DNA of 64,000 nt, taken from positions 62,001 to 126,000 of the forward strand of contig SCUE01000035.1 of assembly GCA_004297775.1 (NCBI GenBank), read 5' to 3'. This document shows positions 51,113-59,734 of this stretch, in pieces. Origin of the DNA: Chloroflexota bacterium (lineage in GTDB: Bacteria > Chloroflexota > UBA6077 > FW602-bin22). The notes beneath the pieces were generated by a model that was not told the DNA's origin, did not search any database, and saw nothing but the letters and a program-made list of their open reading frames with translations. A program made the translations under genes and the position numbers. Each line of letters starts with the position of its first letter. Position 1 is the first letter of the stretch.

Positions 51113-53229
51113 CGGATGCAACCACCGCAAGTCCGGCGAGCGCCAATGGCGGCTTGATCGCCAACGACCTCCAGTACCGCGTCACCCGGACCGCGGCGCG
51201 CGAGTTCGAGGAGGCGCTCGTCCGGCTGGACCAGTCCGAGGCCCATCGGTCGCCGGAGATGCGCGCGCTGATGCGGGCCGGGATGGAGAGTCAGTTGGAG
51301 GACCTGCGCCACCAGTTGGCCGAGTACGAGGAGCTCCGCGCCGGGCGCATCCAGGTATTGGAGCTCGACTCACTCGAGCAGCTACCAGACGCGTTGATCC
51401 GGGCGCGCATCGCGGCCGCGCTGACCCAGAAAGAGCTGGCCGCGCGGCTCGGGATGCGCGAACAGCAGGTCCAGCGCTACGAGGCAACGCGCTACGCGGC
51501 GGCCAACCTCTCACGCTTGCAGGCCGTCGCCGACGCGCTCGGCGTGCAGATCCACGAGCGCGTCGTGCTGCCGACCACAACTGCAGCCGCGGTCCCAATA
51601 ATGTCGCCACGCTACGATTCGGAACTCTACCGTCTTGGGGCAACAGACGCGTGGAGCGATCTTGAGAGAGGCACTGTCCTCAATAAGCACTTCATCCCCA
51701 TCAGCCAATTTGGTGATATTCTCGACCCAGAGAACTGGTTTCTCTGCGGTCGCCGAGGGTCTGGCAAGTCGGCCATCGCTGTCAAGCTCGAACAAGCGCC
51801 TCATTGGAGGTTCCGCGAGTCGGTCCAGGGCGAGCGGGGCCAGTACGGGGAATACCTCCATATAGTCGCCGAACTCATCGAACTCCAGTTCACTCACACT
51901 GAGATTGACATCAAGCACGCCATTCGGCGGCTCTGGGAATGGGCTCTTCCGGTCAAGGCTATGCAAACAGTTCTCTCGCAGCCCGATTTCCAAGCGGGCC
52001 CCGACACTCCCGACGTTGCCACTATTCGTTCTTATCTGAACTGCCTTCCACCACCGCTTGGTCCGTGGTCCACCATGGGCCAGCTGCTTGCTTACACGTT
52101 CCGGGACGCCAAGAATCAACTCTCATCAATTAACCTAAACATCCAGATGCTGAACCTCGTGGCCTCGCGCGAATTCATATCCGCATTCGCCGCGCTCGAA
52201 CAGATCACCTCCAATAACCGCCTACTCCTAGTGCTTGACACTCTGGAGTCGTACAAGATGTTTTCCCAGAGCATGATAGTTGGCCTCCAGGGCATCATTC
52301 ACGCAATAAGTGGCCTCATTACCGATCCTCGTATGCGTCATGTCTCAATCAAATTCTTCCTACCCGCCGAGGTATACGAGCGCGCTTTCGCTGGGCTGCC
52401 AGCCAAGATCGGCAGCCGTACTGTTTTTATGAGATGGCGCACGCCTGATCTCGTCTCGTTCATATCAGGGAGATTTCTCGATGTTCTTGAGAAGACTCAA
52501 GCAATGCCGAAAGCTCAATTTGAACATTTGAGTGATGGAGTAGCGGTAGCATATAAGGACCATGACGGACGATTGTTACGCGACTCCTTCTGGTACGGCA
52601 CTGGCTTCCTTCCCAGGAGCATTCGCAATCGCATGGGTCGCGAGGAAGACTGTTTAGCCTACATATTCCGACACACGTTCCGCCGACCACGCGATCTTAT
52701 CGTGCAAATGCAGGCCATCGTTCGTCTCGCGGTGGAGAAGGGCGAATTCCCGCGTATTTCTCATAGTTCAATCATCGAGGGCGTGCATGATACGTCTGTA
52801 CTTATGGTTGTCCTTGGGGATGCTCTCAGTCCTTTCGAGGGAATAATACCAGGCGACGTAGTGAGCAATGCCCGGTCGATGTTCTTCGAAAGGCGTCGCA
52901 TCATGACAGGTAGACAACTTCGACAATTCGCCAAAGATCTTTACATCCTACATCCATTCCAGGAGTTTGATCCCACAGAATTTGCGACGGTGTTGCTGCG
53001 GGCCGGAGTTATAGGTATGAGCGTCCACAACGGTCGTTCTGCAACCTACCATAAGGCCCGATTCGAATACTTGATGACTGACAATCTGTCGCTCAGAGAC
53101 GATCAGGAGTACTGCGTTCACCCAGTCCTGGGCGATCTGTTTAACATGCCATCCACGGAGGATGCGCTGGCAATTTACCCGCTGCCAGAAAACAGGGATG
53201 GCTGGTTGGAAGATGTGGCCAAGATCTAG
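51109..53229 (+). CDS. XRE antitoxin-like domain fused to a P-loop ATPase
   Basis: A 706-residue protein, coupled to DUF6932. Residues 1-155 look like the normal free partner of DUF6932: coiled-coil-like QLEDLRHQLAEYEELRAGRI, then the XRE helix-turn-helix IAAALTQKELAARLGMREQQ with VQRYEATRYA. Residues 165-706 are a different protein: a Walker A FLCGRRGSGKSAIAVKLEQ (about 212-228), a Walker B LLLVLDTLESY (about 372-382), then helical regions ending in LYPLPEN-like sequence. DNA turns visibly AT-richer around 51574-51640, at the domain border. The ATPase resembles STAND or Sll1717-type defence NTPases; its function is unproven. Confidence 0.78.
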   Translation: MTDATTASPASANGGLIANDLQYRVTRTAAREFEEALVRLDQSEAHRSPEMRALMRAGMESQLEDLRHQLAEYEELRAGRIQVLELDSLEQLPDALIRARIAAALTQKELAARLGMREQQVQRYEATRYAAANLSRLQAVADALGVQIHERVVLPTTTAAAVPIMSPRYDSELYRLGATDAWSDLERGTVLNKHFIPISQFGDILDPENWFLCGRRGSGKSAIAVKLEQAPHWRFRESVQGERGQYGEYLHIVAELIELQFTHTEIDIKHAIRRLWEWALPVKAMQTVLSQPDFQAGPDTPDVATIRSYLNCLPPPLGPWSTMGQLLAYTFRDAKNQLSSINLNIQMLNLVASREFISAFAALEQITSNNRLLLVLDTLESYKMFSQSMIVGLQGIIHAISGLITDPRMRHVSIKFFLPAEVYERAFAGLPAKIGSRTVFMRWRTPDLVSFISGRFLDVLEKTQAMPKAQFEHLSDGVAVAYKDHDGRLLRDSFWYGTGFLPRSIRNRMGREEDCLAYIFRHTFRRPRDLIVQMQAIVRLAVEKGEFPRISHSSIIEGVHDTSVLMVVLGDALSPFEGIIPGDVVSNARSMFFERRRIMTGRQLRQFAKDLYILHPFQEFDPTEFATVLLRAGVIGMSVHNGRSATYHKARFEYLMTDNLSLRDDQEYCVHPVLGDLFNMPSTEDALAIYPLPENRDGWLEDVAKI

Positions 53230-53307
53230 AATCGGCGACCGATGTGAGCCCAAACTCAAGACCGTAGGCCGACGACGCGCTAATTAGGCTATGGGTTGAG
53301 AGCGAGG

Positions 53308-54666
53308 ATGCTGTTTCACGTCAAGATCACTCATGGCAAGGGCGATATTGCTTACGGCCTTGACTACTCCGAACAACAGCTCGAGCAGCGGGTGCTCGTT
53401 CCGTACAGTTCGGGGAGCAACCTCGTCGTTGGCGGAACGCTAGTCCAGATCGGTAGTGTCGGCCGCGTCCAGGTGTTCGCGAGTGAGGTGCCGTTTCAGT
53501 CATTTCTTCCGAGGATCCGAGCTCATCGCGAAGCGAGTTCGCTGATTGGATTCGGGCCTGACGAGTCCTATCTGAACTACGTCGCGAATGAGGTCACGGA
53601 GCAGTTCATCACGGCACCGCCGGGTGCCGGCCCGAAGCCCGTGAACGCGCCCGCCAGCAGCCGCCAGCGGATGGCGTTCGTCAGCCACACGGAGAGTGAT
53701 CAGGGTACTGCCAACAGGTTGACGGATCTCCTGTTGGCGGCGCTCCATTTGGACGACTCGGAGGTTCGGTGCACTTCGGTACCTGGGCACCAACTCCCCT
53801 TCGGGACCAGTATCGCCGTCCAGCTGAAGAACGACATCAGCGTCAGCGCCGTGGTGCTCGCAATCCTGACGCCACACAGCCTGCGGTCAAACTGGGTCCT
53901 ATTCGAACTCGGTGCCACCTGGGGTCTGGGCAAGATGGTGGTACCGATCCTGGGACCCGGAGTCGACTTCGACGATCTTCCGGGTCCACTGGGCGCCTTT
54001 CCAGCGGTCTCCGTAGATCGGACCGACGCAAGGAATCGGATGAAAGACGCGATCAAGCAGATTGCCTCTGCGCTGGAGGTTCAGGAGAGAACGGGCGGGC
54101 GTTCGGAAGCAAAGCTGACTGATTTCCTAGCGGCCTTGAAGGATTGGCGGCCGGCCCCCCATGCGTTGCAGATCACCCAGGGAGAGGACGAAGGGGTGAC
54201 TGGCGATCTTGCGCGGGCGCTCGTCACAGCCGACGCCGAGATCCGCAAATCGCCGACGCGTGGGGTTCAGATCGAACCGGCGCAGCTCGTCTATGCGCAC
54301 TGGCGAACCGACCAGATGATCGGGTTCGACATTCCGATCGTCGTCCGGAATACCTGGGTCTATCCGATTACCGTCGACCGCATCTCGGCGACGTACCAGG
54401 TGAGCGGTTGGGTGGAGCGTGAGATACCGGATAAACTGGAGCGTTATGTTATCCCGGGACGGGAGGCACACCAATTCAATCGGCCGATCGAGTGGACGCC
54501 AGCGACTGACCAGCGTCGCCAACTCGGTCTTGATCCGGACACCATGACCTCGGTCGAGTTCACCGTGGCGACCAAACTGCTCTGCCTGTCTGACGGTGAG
54601 GACGTAGAGGTTCCGGGCACGATTCGGCTGACGGCGATCGTCAATCCAAAGCGCCCGAGTCCGTGA
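53308..54666 (+). CDS. TIR-domain effector with N-terminal sensor-like domain
   Basis: A 452-residue protein. Residues about 1-105 are beta-rich (LDYSEQQLEQRVLVPYSSGS, a pattern found at the start of several predicted defence effectors). Residues about 122-260 form a TIR domain: MAFVSHTESDQGTANRLTDL, VPGHQLPFGTSIAVQLKNDI, LTPHSLRSNWVLFELGATWG, with Glu200 in the position of the NADase catalytic residue. The last 190 residues are beta-rich and unknown. It probably degrades NAD+ on infection. It lies 78 bp after the XRE-ATPase gene, and its partial copy lies before DUF6932. Confidence 0.85.
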   Translation: MLFHVKITHGKGDIAYGLDYSEQQLEQRVLVPYSSGSNLVVGGTLVQIGSVGRVQVFASEVPFQSFLPRIRAHREASSLIGFGPDESYLNYVANEVTEQFITAPPGAGPKPVNAPASSRQRMAFVSHTESDQGTANRLTDLLLAALHLDDSEVRCTSVPGHQLPFGTSIAVQLKNDISVSAVVLAILTPHSLRSNWVLFELGATWGLGKMVVPILGPGVDFDDLPGPLGAFPAVSVDRTDARNRMKDAIKQIASALEVQERTGGRSEAKLTDFLAALKDWRPAPHALQITQGEDEGVTGDLARALVTADAEIRKSPTRGVQIEPAQLVYAHWRTDQMIGFDIPIVVRNTWVYPITVDRISATYQVSGWVEREIPDKLERYVIPGREAHQFNRPIEWTPATDQRRQLGLDPDTMTSVEFTVATKLLCLSDGEDVEVPGTIRLTAIVNPKRPSP

Positions 54667-54715
54667 CACGCCGCTTGACGGCTTCCTTTTCGATCTCAGC
54701 TAGAGGCACGCGCCG

Positions 54716-55291
54716 CTACGCCGAGCCGGCTCGCCCGCGCCGGATCTCGCGTCGCAGGTGGCGCGCGGCCGCGTCGGCGATTGCTTGTTCGAGCCGCGTC
54801 ATCTCGGCAGTCTCGGACGTCGTCAGAACGGCACCGTCCTCCACCTTGTCGTGAAGTGCACTCAGGGACCCGGCGATGTCACGCGGGATTGCGGCCAGCA
54901 ACTCCCGCCTCCAGGCGAGGCGCGCATCGTCAAGATCGGGCGCGGACGCTGTCTGTCGCGGTTCGATCCGCGAGCGCTCGATCTCTTGCTCGACGGCCTG
55001 GCGCGAGATCATCGTCCGGACTCCGCGCTTGACGGCCGACAGGCGGCCCGCGGCGACCCAGTTGCGGACGGTCTGGTTGCTGAGCCCCAACGCGATCGCC
55101 GCATCGCCGGTGGTCAGCAGATCGCGGCGACGATTCGGCCGAAGCTCCCGCAGCACGACTTCCGCCAGATCGCGCACGAACCCGACCGCGTCAGCGTCTT
55201 CGCCCCGCCCGGCTCGACGCAACTCCTCGATGTGTTCGCCGACCCTGCGAAGATGGGGATCGGCGGCGGCGAGCGAACCGGCGGTGACCAT
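54716..55291 (-). CDS. MerR/excisionase-type HTH protein
   Basis: A 191-residue protein: an N-terminal helical part, then a MerR/excisionase helix-turn-helix (LLTTGDAAIALGLSNQTVRN, WVAAGRLSAVKRGVRTMISR), and a helical C-terminal half (ARLAWRRELLAAIPRDIAGS). Such proteins often act as antitoxins upstream of PIN toxins, but no toxin gene follows on this strand before the TIR gene. It could regulate the convergent TIR gene or be an orphan. Confidence 0.75.
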   Translation of the reverse strand: MVTAGSLAAADPHLRRVGEHIEELRRAGRGEDADAVGFVRDLAEVVLRELRPNRRRDLLTTGDAAIALGLSNQTVRNWVAAGRLSAVKRGVRTMISRQAVEQEIERSRIEPRQTASAPDLDDARLAWRRELLAAIPRDIAGSLSALHDKVEDGAVLTTSETAEMTRLEQAIADAAARHLRREIRRGRAGSA

Positions 55292-55393
55292 GCTGCGCCT
55301 CGATTCAATGAGACTCAGGGCGAATCGTAGCCAACAACGCGCAGATCCTCAAGAAGCACCACATTGTCAAATCAGCGGAGCGGCGCGGCGCGG

Positions 55394-55468
55394 CAGCCGC
55401 GCATCGGCGTGGCTGAATAGTTGCTTGTAGCTTGCGCAGAAGTGATCCAGACCCTGGCCGCCGAGATC
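55394..55468. repeat. Imperfect 75-bp copy of part of the radical-SAM maturase gene
   Basis: The segment matches 57174-57248 with about 8 mismatches. There it encodes FCASYMQLFSHADARLREL near the maturase C-terminus; here no frame is kept. It is the third short duplication in the island. The rest of 55292-55589 has no gene. Confidence 0.75.
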
Positions 55469-55589
55469 AAGTCGATCTTTGGTGTGATAGCCGAAGAGTT
55501 GCGGACAGACGCTACTCGCTGGTCAGTCAAATCGAACGGGAAAATTGTACACTCGTGAGGTAGGTAATTCTACGCAAGCAGGTGTGGTG

Positions 55590-56258
55590 ATGGTCGGTGC
55601 TTCAGTCGAGTTCTCCGTGAAGGAAGTCGCCGCGATTGTCGGCGTGCCCGAATTGACCGTGCGCAAGGCGATCGCGGCGCGGGCGGTGGCACCCCGGGCC
55701 GCTATGACTGGCCGCGCGGTGCGATACCGCTTTGCCCCGAGGGATCTCGTGTTCGTGAAGCTCGTCACGAGCTTCCCACTGGCCTTACTCCGGTCGGATA
55801 AGGCCGCGATCCGCGCGCTCGTTCGCGACGGTCGCCGATCCGCCGGTCGATGGAGCGTGCGGGAGGATGACCTCGTGGCCTCGGAGAGCGGCGTCGAGAT
55901 CAATGTGCCGCTCGAGCCTGTTCGGAGCCAGATCGCGGAAGGAATACGCATCTTCGAGGTCGGCCGGACTCGCATCGTGTCCAACCCGGAAGTGATAGAT
56001 GGCGAGCCAGTCTTCGCCGGCACTCGAGTCCCGCTGGCGCATGTCGCGGCGCTCTTCGCGAAGGGCGTGCCGATCGCAGAGATGAGGGAAGATTTTCCGC
56101 GCCTCAGCGAGGACGATCTTGCTTACGCCCGGATGGTGGCCCGGATGAAGCGCGATCCCGGTCGTCCACGCAAGACACCCATCACGTTGCTGCGGGATGG
56201 CGAGATCGTGGCCGCGGTGACCGAGCCGGCTGGAAAGCGTGAAGATTCTCCTCGATGA
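55590..56258 (+). CDS. DUF433-family antitoxin
   Basis: A 222-residue protein with an N-terminal MerR-like helix-turn-helix (FSVKEVAAIVGVPELTVRKA) and a C-terminal DUF433 domain (RIVSNPEVIDGEPVFAGTRV, PLAHVAALFAKGVPIAEMRE, DFPRLSEDDLAYA). DUF433 proteins normally precede a DUF5615 PIN-like toxin that starts with MKILLDE. Here such a start is present at 56239, overlapping the end of this gene by 20 bases, but the toxin body is replaced. ATG 55590 was chosen over GTG 55545. Confidence 0.82.
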   Translation: MVGASVEFSVKEVAAIVGVPELTVRKAIAARAVAPRAAMTGRAVRYRFAPRDLVFVKLVTSFPLALLRSDKAAIRALVRDGRRSAGRWSVREDDLVASESGVEINVPLEPVRSQIAEGIRIFEVGRTRIVSNPEVIDGEPVFAGTRVPLAHVAALFAKGVPIAEMREDFPRLSEDDLAYARMVARMKRDPGRPRKTPITLLRDGEIVAAVTEPAGKREDSPR

Positions 56259-56769
56259 ATATCGAAAGATAGGAGTGTTTGCACAGATGGAGGGCGTTGA
56301 TGTGAAATACCACGAGGCGGGTCACGCGGTTGTGGCGCACCTCGTCGGGTGCACTCTCATCCGAGTGTCAGCGCGGCCAAACGGCGCTGAGCTTGGCCAC
56401 ACCGAGCAGTCGCGTCCGCGCGGTCGCTACCGACACTTCGATGCGCTCACAGTCACATACGCCGGGCACGCGGCGACGGCGATTCGGAACGGCACTCCGC
56501 CACCGTTGCTAGACACACGTGCCCCGTGGCCTCAGGTGATCGATGGCGATTTTCTGGTTGCCGATTCGATCGTGAAGCGGATGCATCGGCGAATCAACGA
56601 CGGGGAGGACGTGAAACGGCGCTGCAGAGTCCGTGCGCAACGTCTGCTCTCGATGCCCGCGCATTGGCGAGCAGTTGAGGCGATCGTCACAGGGTTGAGT
56701 GAGCACAACGTTCTGGATGGCAGCGAGGCGCATCGCATCATTACAGCATCAATCGCCCGGGGTTTGTAG
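56239..56769 (+). CDS. HEAGH metalloprotease-like protein on a truncated toxin start
   Basis: The 176-residue frame starts with MKILLDEYRK, the typical beginning of DUF5615 PIN-like toxins, then leaves that family. From ATG 56287 (MEGVDVKYHEAGHAVVAHLV) it is a zinc-metalloprotease-like domain of the M41/FtsH-peptidase kind with HEAGH, the following VTYAGHAATAI region and a helical end (VRAQRLLSMPAHWRAVEAIV). It lacks FtsH's ATPase and membrane parts. Translation may start at either codon. Related small HEAGH proteins occur in defence islands; substrate unknown. Confidence 0.65.
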   Translation: MKILLDEYRKIGVFAQMEGVDVKYHEAGHAVVAHLVGCTLIRVSARPNGAELGHTEQSRPRGRYRHFDALTVTYAGHAATAIRNGTPPPLLDTRAPWPQVIDGDFLVADSIVKRMHRRINDGEDVKRRCRVRAQRLLSMPAHWRAVEAIVTGLSEHNVLDGSEAHRIITASIARGL

Positions 56770-56793
56770 CGGTCCGGGACCCTTCCACTTCAC

Positions 56794-56817
56794 AAGCCGG
56801 ATGGAATGGTCCGGCTT
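56794..56817. terminator. Perfect hairpin after the metalloprotease gene
   Basis: AAGCCGGA (56794-56801) and TCCGGCTT (56810-56817) form an 8-bp stem with an 8-nt loop, 25 bp after the stop of the upstream gene. There is no T-run, so it would be a weak or factor-aided terminator. The rest of the gap to 57002 shows no gene. Confidence 0.4.
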
Positions 56818-57002
56818 GATCATCAGGGAATGGCTTGGCGCCTCGTGCGCCGCCGAACTCGGGCCAGACTGCGTCAATGCCGTCCCTCAGCTGGACCGAT
56901 CGCGCCGGGCTTCAACGGGCCGAGGTGTCCGACGCGTTCGTCCAGAAAGCGATCGTCCCGGCGCGGTAGGACCCGATCCGCACGGGTTGTGGCCCTGTTC
57001 GC

Positions 57003-58253
57003 CTACACCCGGAACACATACGACCGCGCCGCGTCGGGCGCGCCGCAGCAGTGCCGCTGTTTCTTGCCCGAGCCGCACGGGCAAACGTCGCCTTTACGAT
57101 CGGCCAGCTTCGGTTCGAGACGCAGTTGATGCAGGTATCGCTGGCGCCGCTGGACGTGTGACGTCAGTTCGCGCAGCCGCGCATCGGCGTGGCTGAATAG
57201 CTGCATGTAGCTTGCGCAGAAGTAATCCGGGACCTGGCCGCCGCCATCCTCGGCCCGGTTGCGTGGGCAGCCCGACTTGCAGACGGCGAGCCACTCGCAC
57301 TCCTGGCACGCGGAAGGCAGGGGGCGCTTCTGGCGGATGAATGCGGCGCGGATCGGGCTGTACAGCACCTCGCGCAGCGGCTGCTCGACGACGTTGCCGA
57401 GCTTCCAGCGCGGGTGAATGTAGAAGTCGCACGGGTACGCGTCGCCGTTGTACTCGACCACGATGCCGGCGTCGCATTTGTCGTCGTGGACACAGAGGTC
57501 GTTCGGCACGCCGACGTAGCTCTGCAGGAAGTTGTCGAAGGTGCGAATGGACAGACTGGGTTGCCCATCCTGGTGCCACTCGTCGAAGGCGGAGGTCAGG
57601 AATGCGCCGTACTCTTCGCGGGTAACCTGAAAGACCGGCGGCTTCTCCGGCTCCATCGCCTGGAAGTCCATACAGGGGATGAATTGGACGTGGGTGAAGC
57701 CCTGTTCGCGATAGAAGGCCATCAGCTCGCCGGGGTGACCGACGTTGTGCGGCCCGAGCACGCAGAGGACGTTGAAGTCAATACCGTGACGCCGCAGCAC
57801 GTCGATTCCGCGCATCACGAGGTCGAAGCTGCCGCGCCCCGACTTGGCGCGCCGCTGCTGGTCATGGATCGGCTGGGGGCCGTCGAGGCTGATGCCGACC
57901 AGGAAGTTGTAGCGTTTGAGGAACGCGCCCCACTCGTCGTCCAGCAAGAGGCCGTTCGTCTGCAGGGCGTTGGCGATGGTCGTACCTGGGCGCGCGTGGT
58001 GGGCCTGGAGTGCGACGACGCGCTCGAAGAACGGCAAACCGGCCAGCGTCGGCTCGCCGCCCTGCCAGGCGAAGGAGGCCGCCCGGGCGTCGGCGACGTA
58101 GGCCATGTATTGAGGGATGAACGTCTCGAGCAACCGCGGATCGATTCGCCGCCGCACGCGCGTACCCTCTAGCGACTCGCGGTAGTAGCAATACGCGCAA
58201 TCGAGGTTGCAGTCGGTCGAGACTGTCTTGAACATGACCGAGAGCGGCGGCAC
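57003..58253 (-). CDS. Anaerobic sulfatase-maturating enzyme (radical SAM) with SEC-C tail
   Basis: A 416-residue radical-SAM enzyme that oxidises the sulfatase active-site Cys to formylglycine. CNLDCAYCYYRE is the SAM 4Fe-4S motif; GGEPTLAGL, VGISLDGPQPIHDQQRR and the SPASM cysteines (CDAGIVVEYNGDAYPCDFYI, CQECEWLAVCKSGCPRNRAE) follow. The last 30 residues, VCPCGSGKKQRHCCG, form a SEC-C zinc motif, an unusual addition. It lies 16 bp after a sulfatase gene in the same operon; the sulfatases here carry Cys-type sites. It probably also serves the sulfatases at 36806 and 63017. Confidence 0.92.
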   Translation of the reverse strand: MPPLSVMFKTVSTDCNLDCAYCYYRESLEGTRVRRRIDPRLLETFIPQYMAYVADARAASFAWQGGEPTLAGLPFFERVVALQAHHARPGTTIANALQTNGLLLDDEWGAFLKRYNFLVGISLDGPQPIHDQQRRAKSGRGSFDLVMRGIDVLRRHGIDFNVLCVLGPHNVGHPGELMAFYREQGFTHVQFIPCMDFQAMEPEKPPVFQVTREEYGAFLTSAFDEWHQDGQPSLSIRTFDNFLQSYVGVPNDLCVHDDKCDAGIVVEYNGDAYPCDFYIHPRWKLGNVVEQPLREVLYSPIRAAFIRQKRPLPSACQECEWLAVCKSGCPRNRAEDGGGQVPDYFCASYMQLFSHADARLRELTSHVQRRQRYLHQLRLEPKLADRKGDVCPCGSGKKQRHCCGAPDAARSYVFRV

Positions 58254-58269
58254 GCCGGTACCTTACCGG

Positions 58270-59721
58270 TCAGACCAAGTTCGGGTAAACCCGCGTCCAG
58301 CCTTCGCGGCCGAACTCCGCCGATTGCGAGAGGTCGGCGCCCCCGATCTGAAGCGCGAAGTGGGAGGACGAAACGCCGGCCATGACGGCCTGGGTGAGGC
58401 GGGCGTCGAGGTCGCGGAAGACGGGCAAGCACGCCGGGTCGGCGACGCGGTTGCGTTGTTCGAGCGGGTCCTCGCGCAGATTGAAGAGCAGGACCTCGCC
58501 GGTCGAGTACTTGGCCAGGCGCCAGGGACCATCCTGGATCATCCAGCCGCCGGCCAGCGCGCCGATCAGCGCCTCCGGAGCACGGCCGGTCGTGCCGTCC
58601 AGGCCGACGCCCGGAAGCGGGCGAGAGTCCATATGGTGTGGCACGTCGGCGCCACCGAGCCGGAGCAGCGTCGCGGTGACGTCGGTGAGCGTGACCAGAT
58701 CGTCGCGGACGGTCGCGACGGCTCCGGGGGTGGCGACGATCATCGGCACCTGAAAGCTCGACTGGAAGTAGGTGCTCTTGCCGATCAAGTCCTGGTCGCC
58801 CAGGGCATCGCCGTGGTCGGAGGCGAACACGATCGCGGTGTTGTCGGCCAGACCGTGGTCGCGCAGCGTGTCGACGATCCGCCCAACCATCCGGTCGATC
58901 TGGCGCACCTCCGCGGCGTAGTGCGCCCGCACGCGCATCTTCTGGTCGCGTGTGAACTCTGAGTGGTCGACGCCGTTCCAGGGCCGCTTGTTCGAGGCGA
59001 TGGTCTGCTCGCGGAGGAGCGGGGTGTTGCCAGCGTTCGGCACCGGCTCGGGCAGCTCGCCGACGTCGACGTCGTCGAGGAACTCACCGCAGGGGTCGTA
59101 GGGACAGTGCGGACCGGGGAACCCGACCATCATGGCGAACGGTCCGGCCTGGCCGTGCCGCTCGATGAACCGGCAGGCCTCCTCCCCGACCCAGTGGTCG
59201 ACCTGCATCTCCCAGGGCAGCAGGTTCACGATCGCGCCTTTGTTCTCGAAGTAGCCAGCATGCTCGTTGCCGTGGTACTTCCGGTGTCCTTGCGCATGCA
59301 GGAAGTGGAAGTAGTCATCGCGGACGTGCAGCCAGCGCTTGTCCTCGGCGATCGCGCGATACTGGAAGCCGTGCCGCGCGTCCCACGGGTAGAAGTGCAT
59401 CTTTCCGATCGCGGCCGTGTAGTAGCCGCGCTCGGCGAGCAGCTCCGGCCAGGTCGCCAGGCCGCAAGCGCGGTAGTCAGGGCGAATCCAGTGAGTGTTG
59501 TCGAGCACCCCGGTGCGCAACGCGTGCATCCCGAGCATGAGCGACGCGCGCGCGGGCACGCAGACCGGATGGAGGGAATAGGCGCTGCCGAAACGGACGC
59601 CTCGCTCGGCCAGCGCGTCGATATTGGGGGTTTCGACCGAGCGCCCGCCGTAGCAGCCCAGGAAATCGGGCCTGAGCTGGTCGGGCATAAGGAAGACGAG
59701 GTTCGGACGCTCGGTCGACAT
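58270..59721 (-). CDS. Sulfatase (formylglycine-dependent, Cys type)
   Basis: A 483-residue sulfatase. Metal-site segment NLVFLMPDQLRPDFLGCYGG, formylglycine motif SLHPVCVPARASLMLGMHAL (C-x-P-x-R) and VFASDHGDALGDQDLIGKST are intact. No signal peptide, so it is probably cytoplasmic and acts on imported sulfated sugars. The gene follows a sugar binding-protein gene and precedes its maturase. Its starting ATG is at 59721, 13 bp from the end of the binding-protein gene. Confidence 0.93.
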   Translation of the reverse strand: MSTERPNLVFLMPDQLRPDFLGCYGGRSVETPNIDALAERGVRFGSAYSLHPVCVPARASLMLGMHALRTGVLDNTHWIRPDYRACGLATWPELLAERGYYTAAIGKMHFYPWDARHGFQYRAIAEDKRWLHVRDDYFHFLHAQGHRKYHGNEHAGYFENKGAIVNLLPWEMQVDHWVGEEACRFIERHGQAGPFAMMVGFPGPHCPYDPCGEFLDDVDVGELPEPVPNAGNTPLLREQTIASNKRPWNGVDHSEFTRDQKMRVRAHYAAEVRQIDRMVGRIVDTLRDHGLADNTAIVFASDHGDALGDQDLIGKSTYFQSSFQVPMIVATPGAVATVRDDLVTLTDVTATLLRLGGADVPHHMDSRPLPGVGLDGTTGRAPEALIGALAGGWMIQDGPWRLAKYSTGEVLLFNLREDPLEQRNRVADPACLPVFRDLDARLTQAVMAGVSSSHFALQIGGADLSQSAEFGREGWTRVYPNLV

Positions 59722-59734
59722 CGGCCAGACCTAC

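Noticed and set aside
43027..57000. CRISPR array or Cas genes in the defence island
   Set aside because: No regularly spaced direct repeats and no Cas-like domains were seen.
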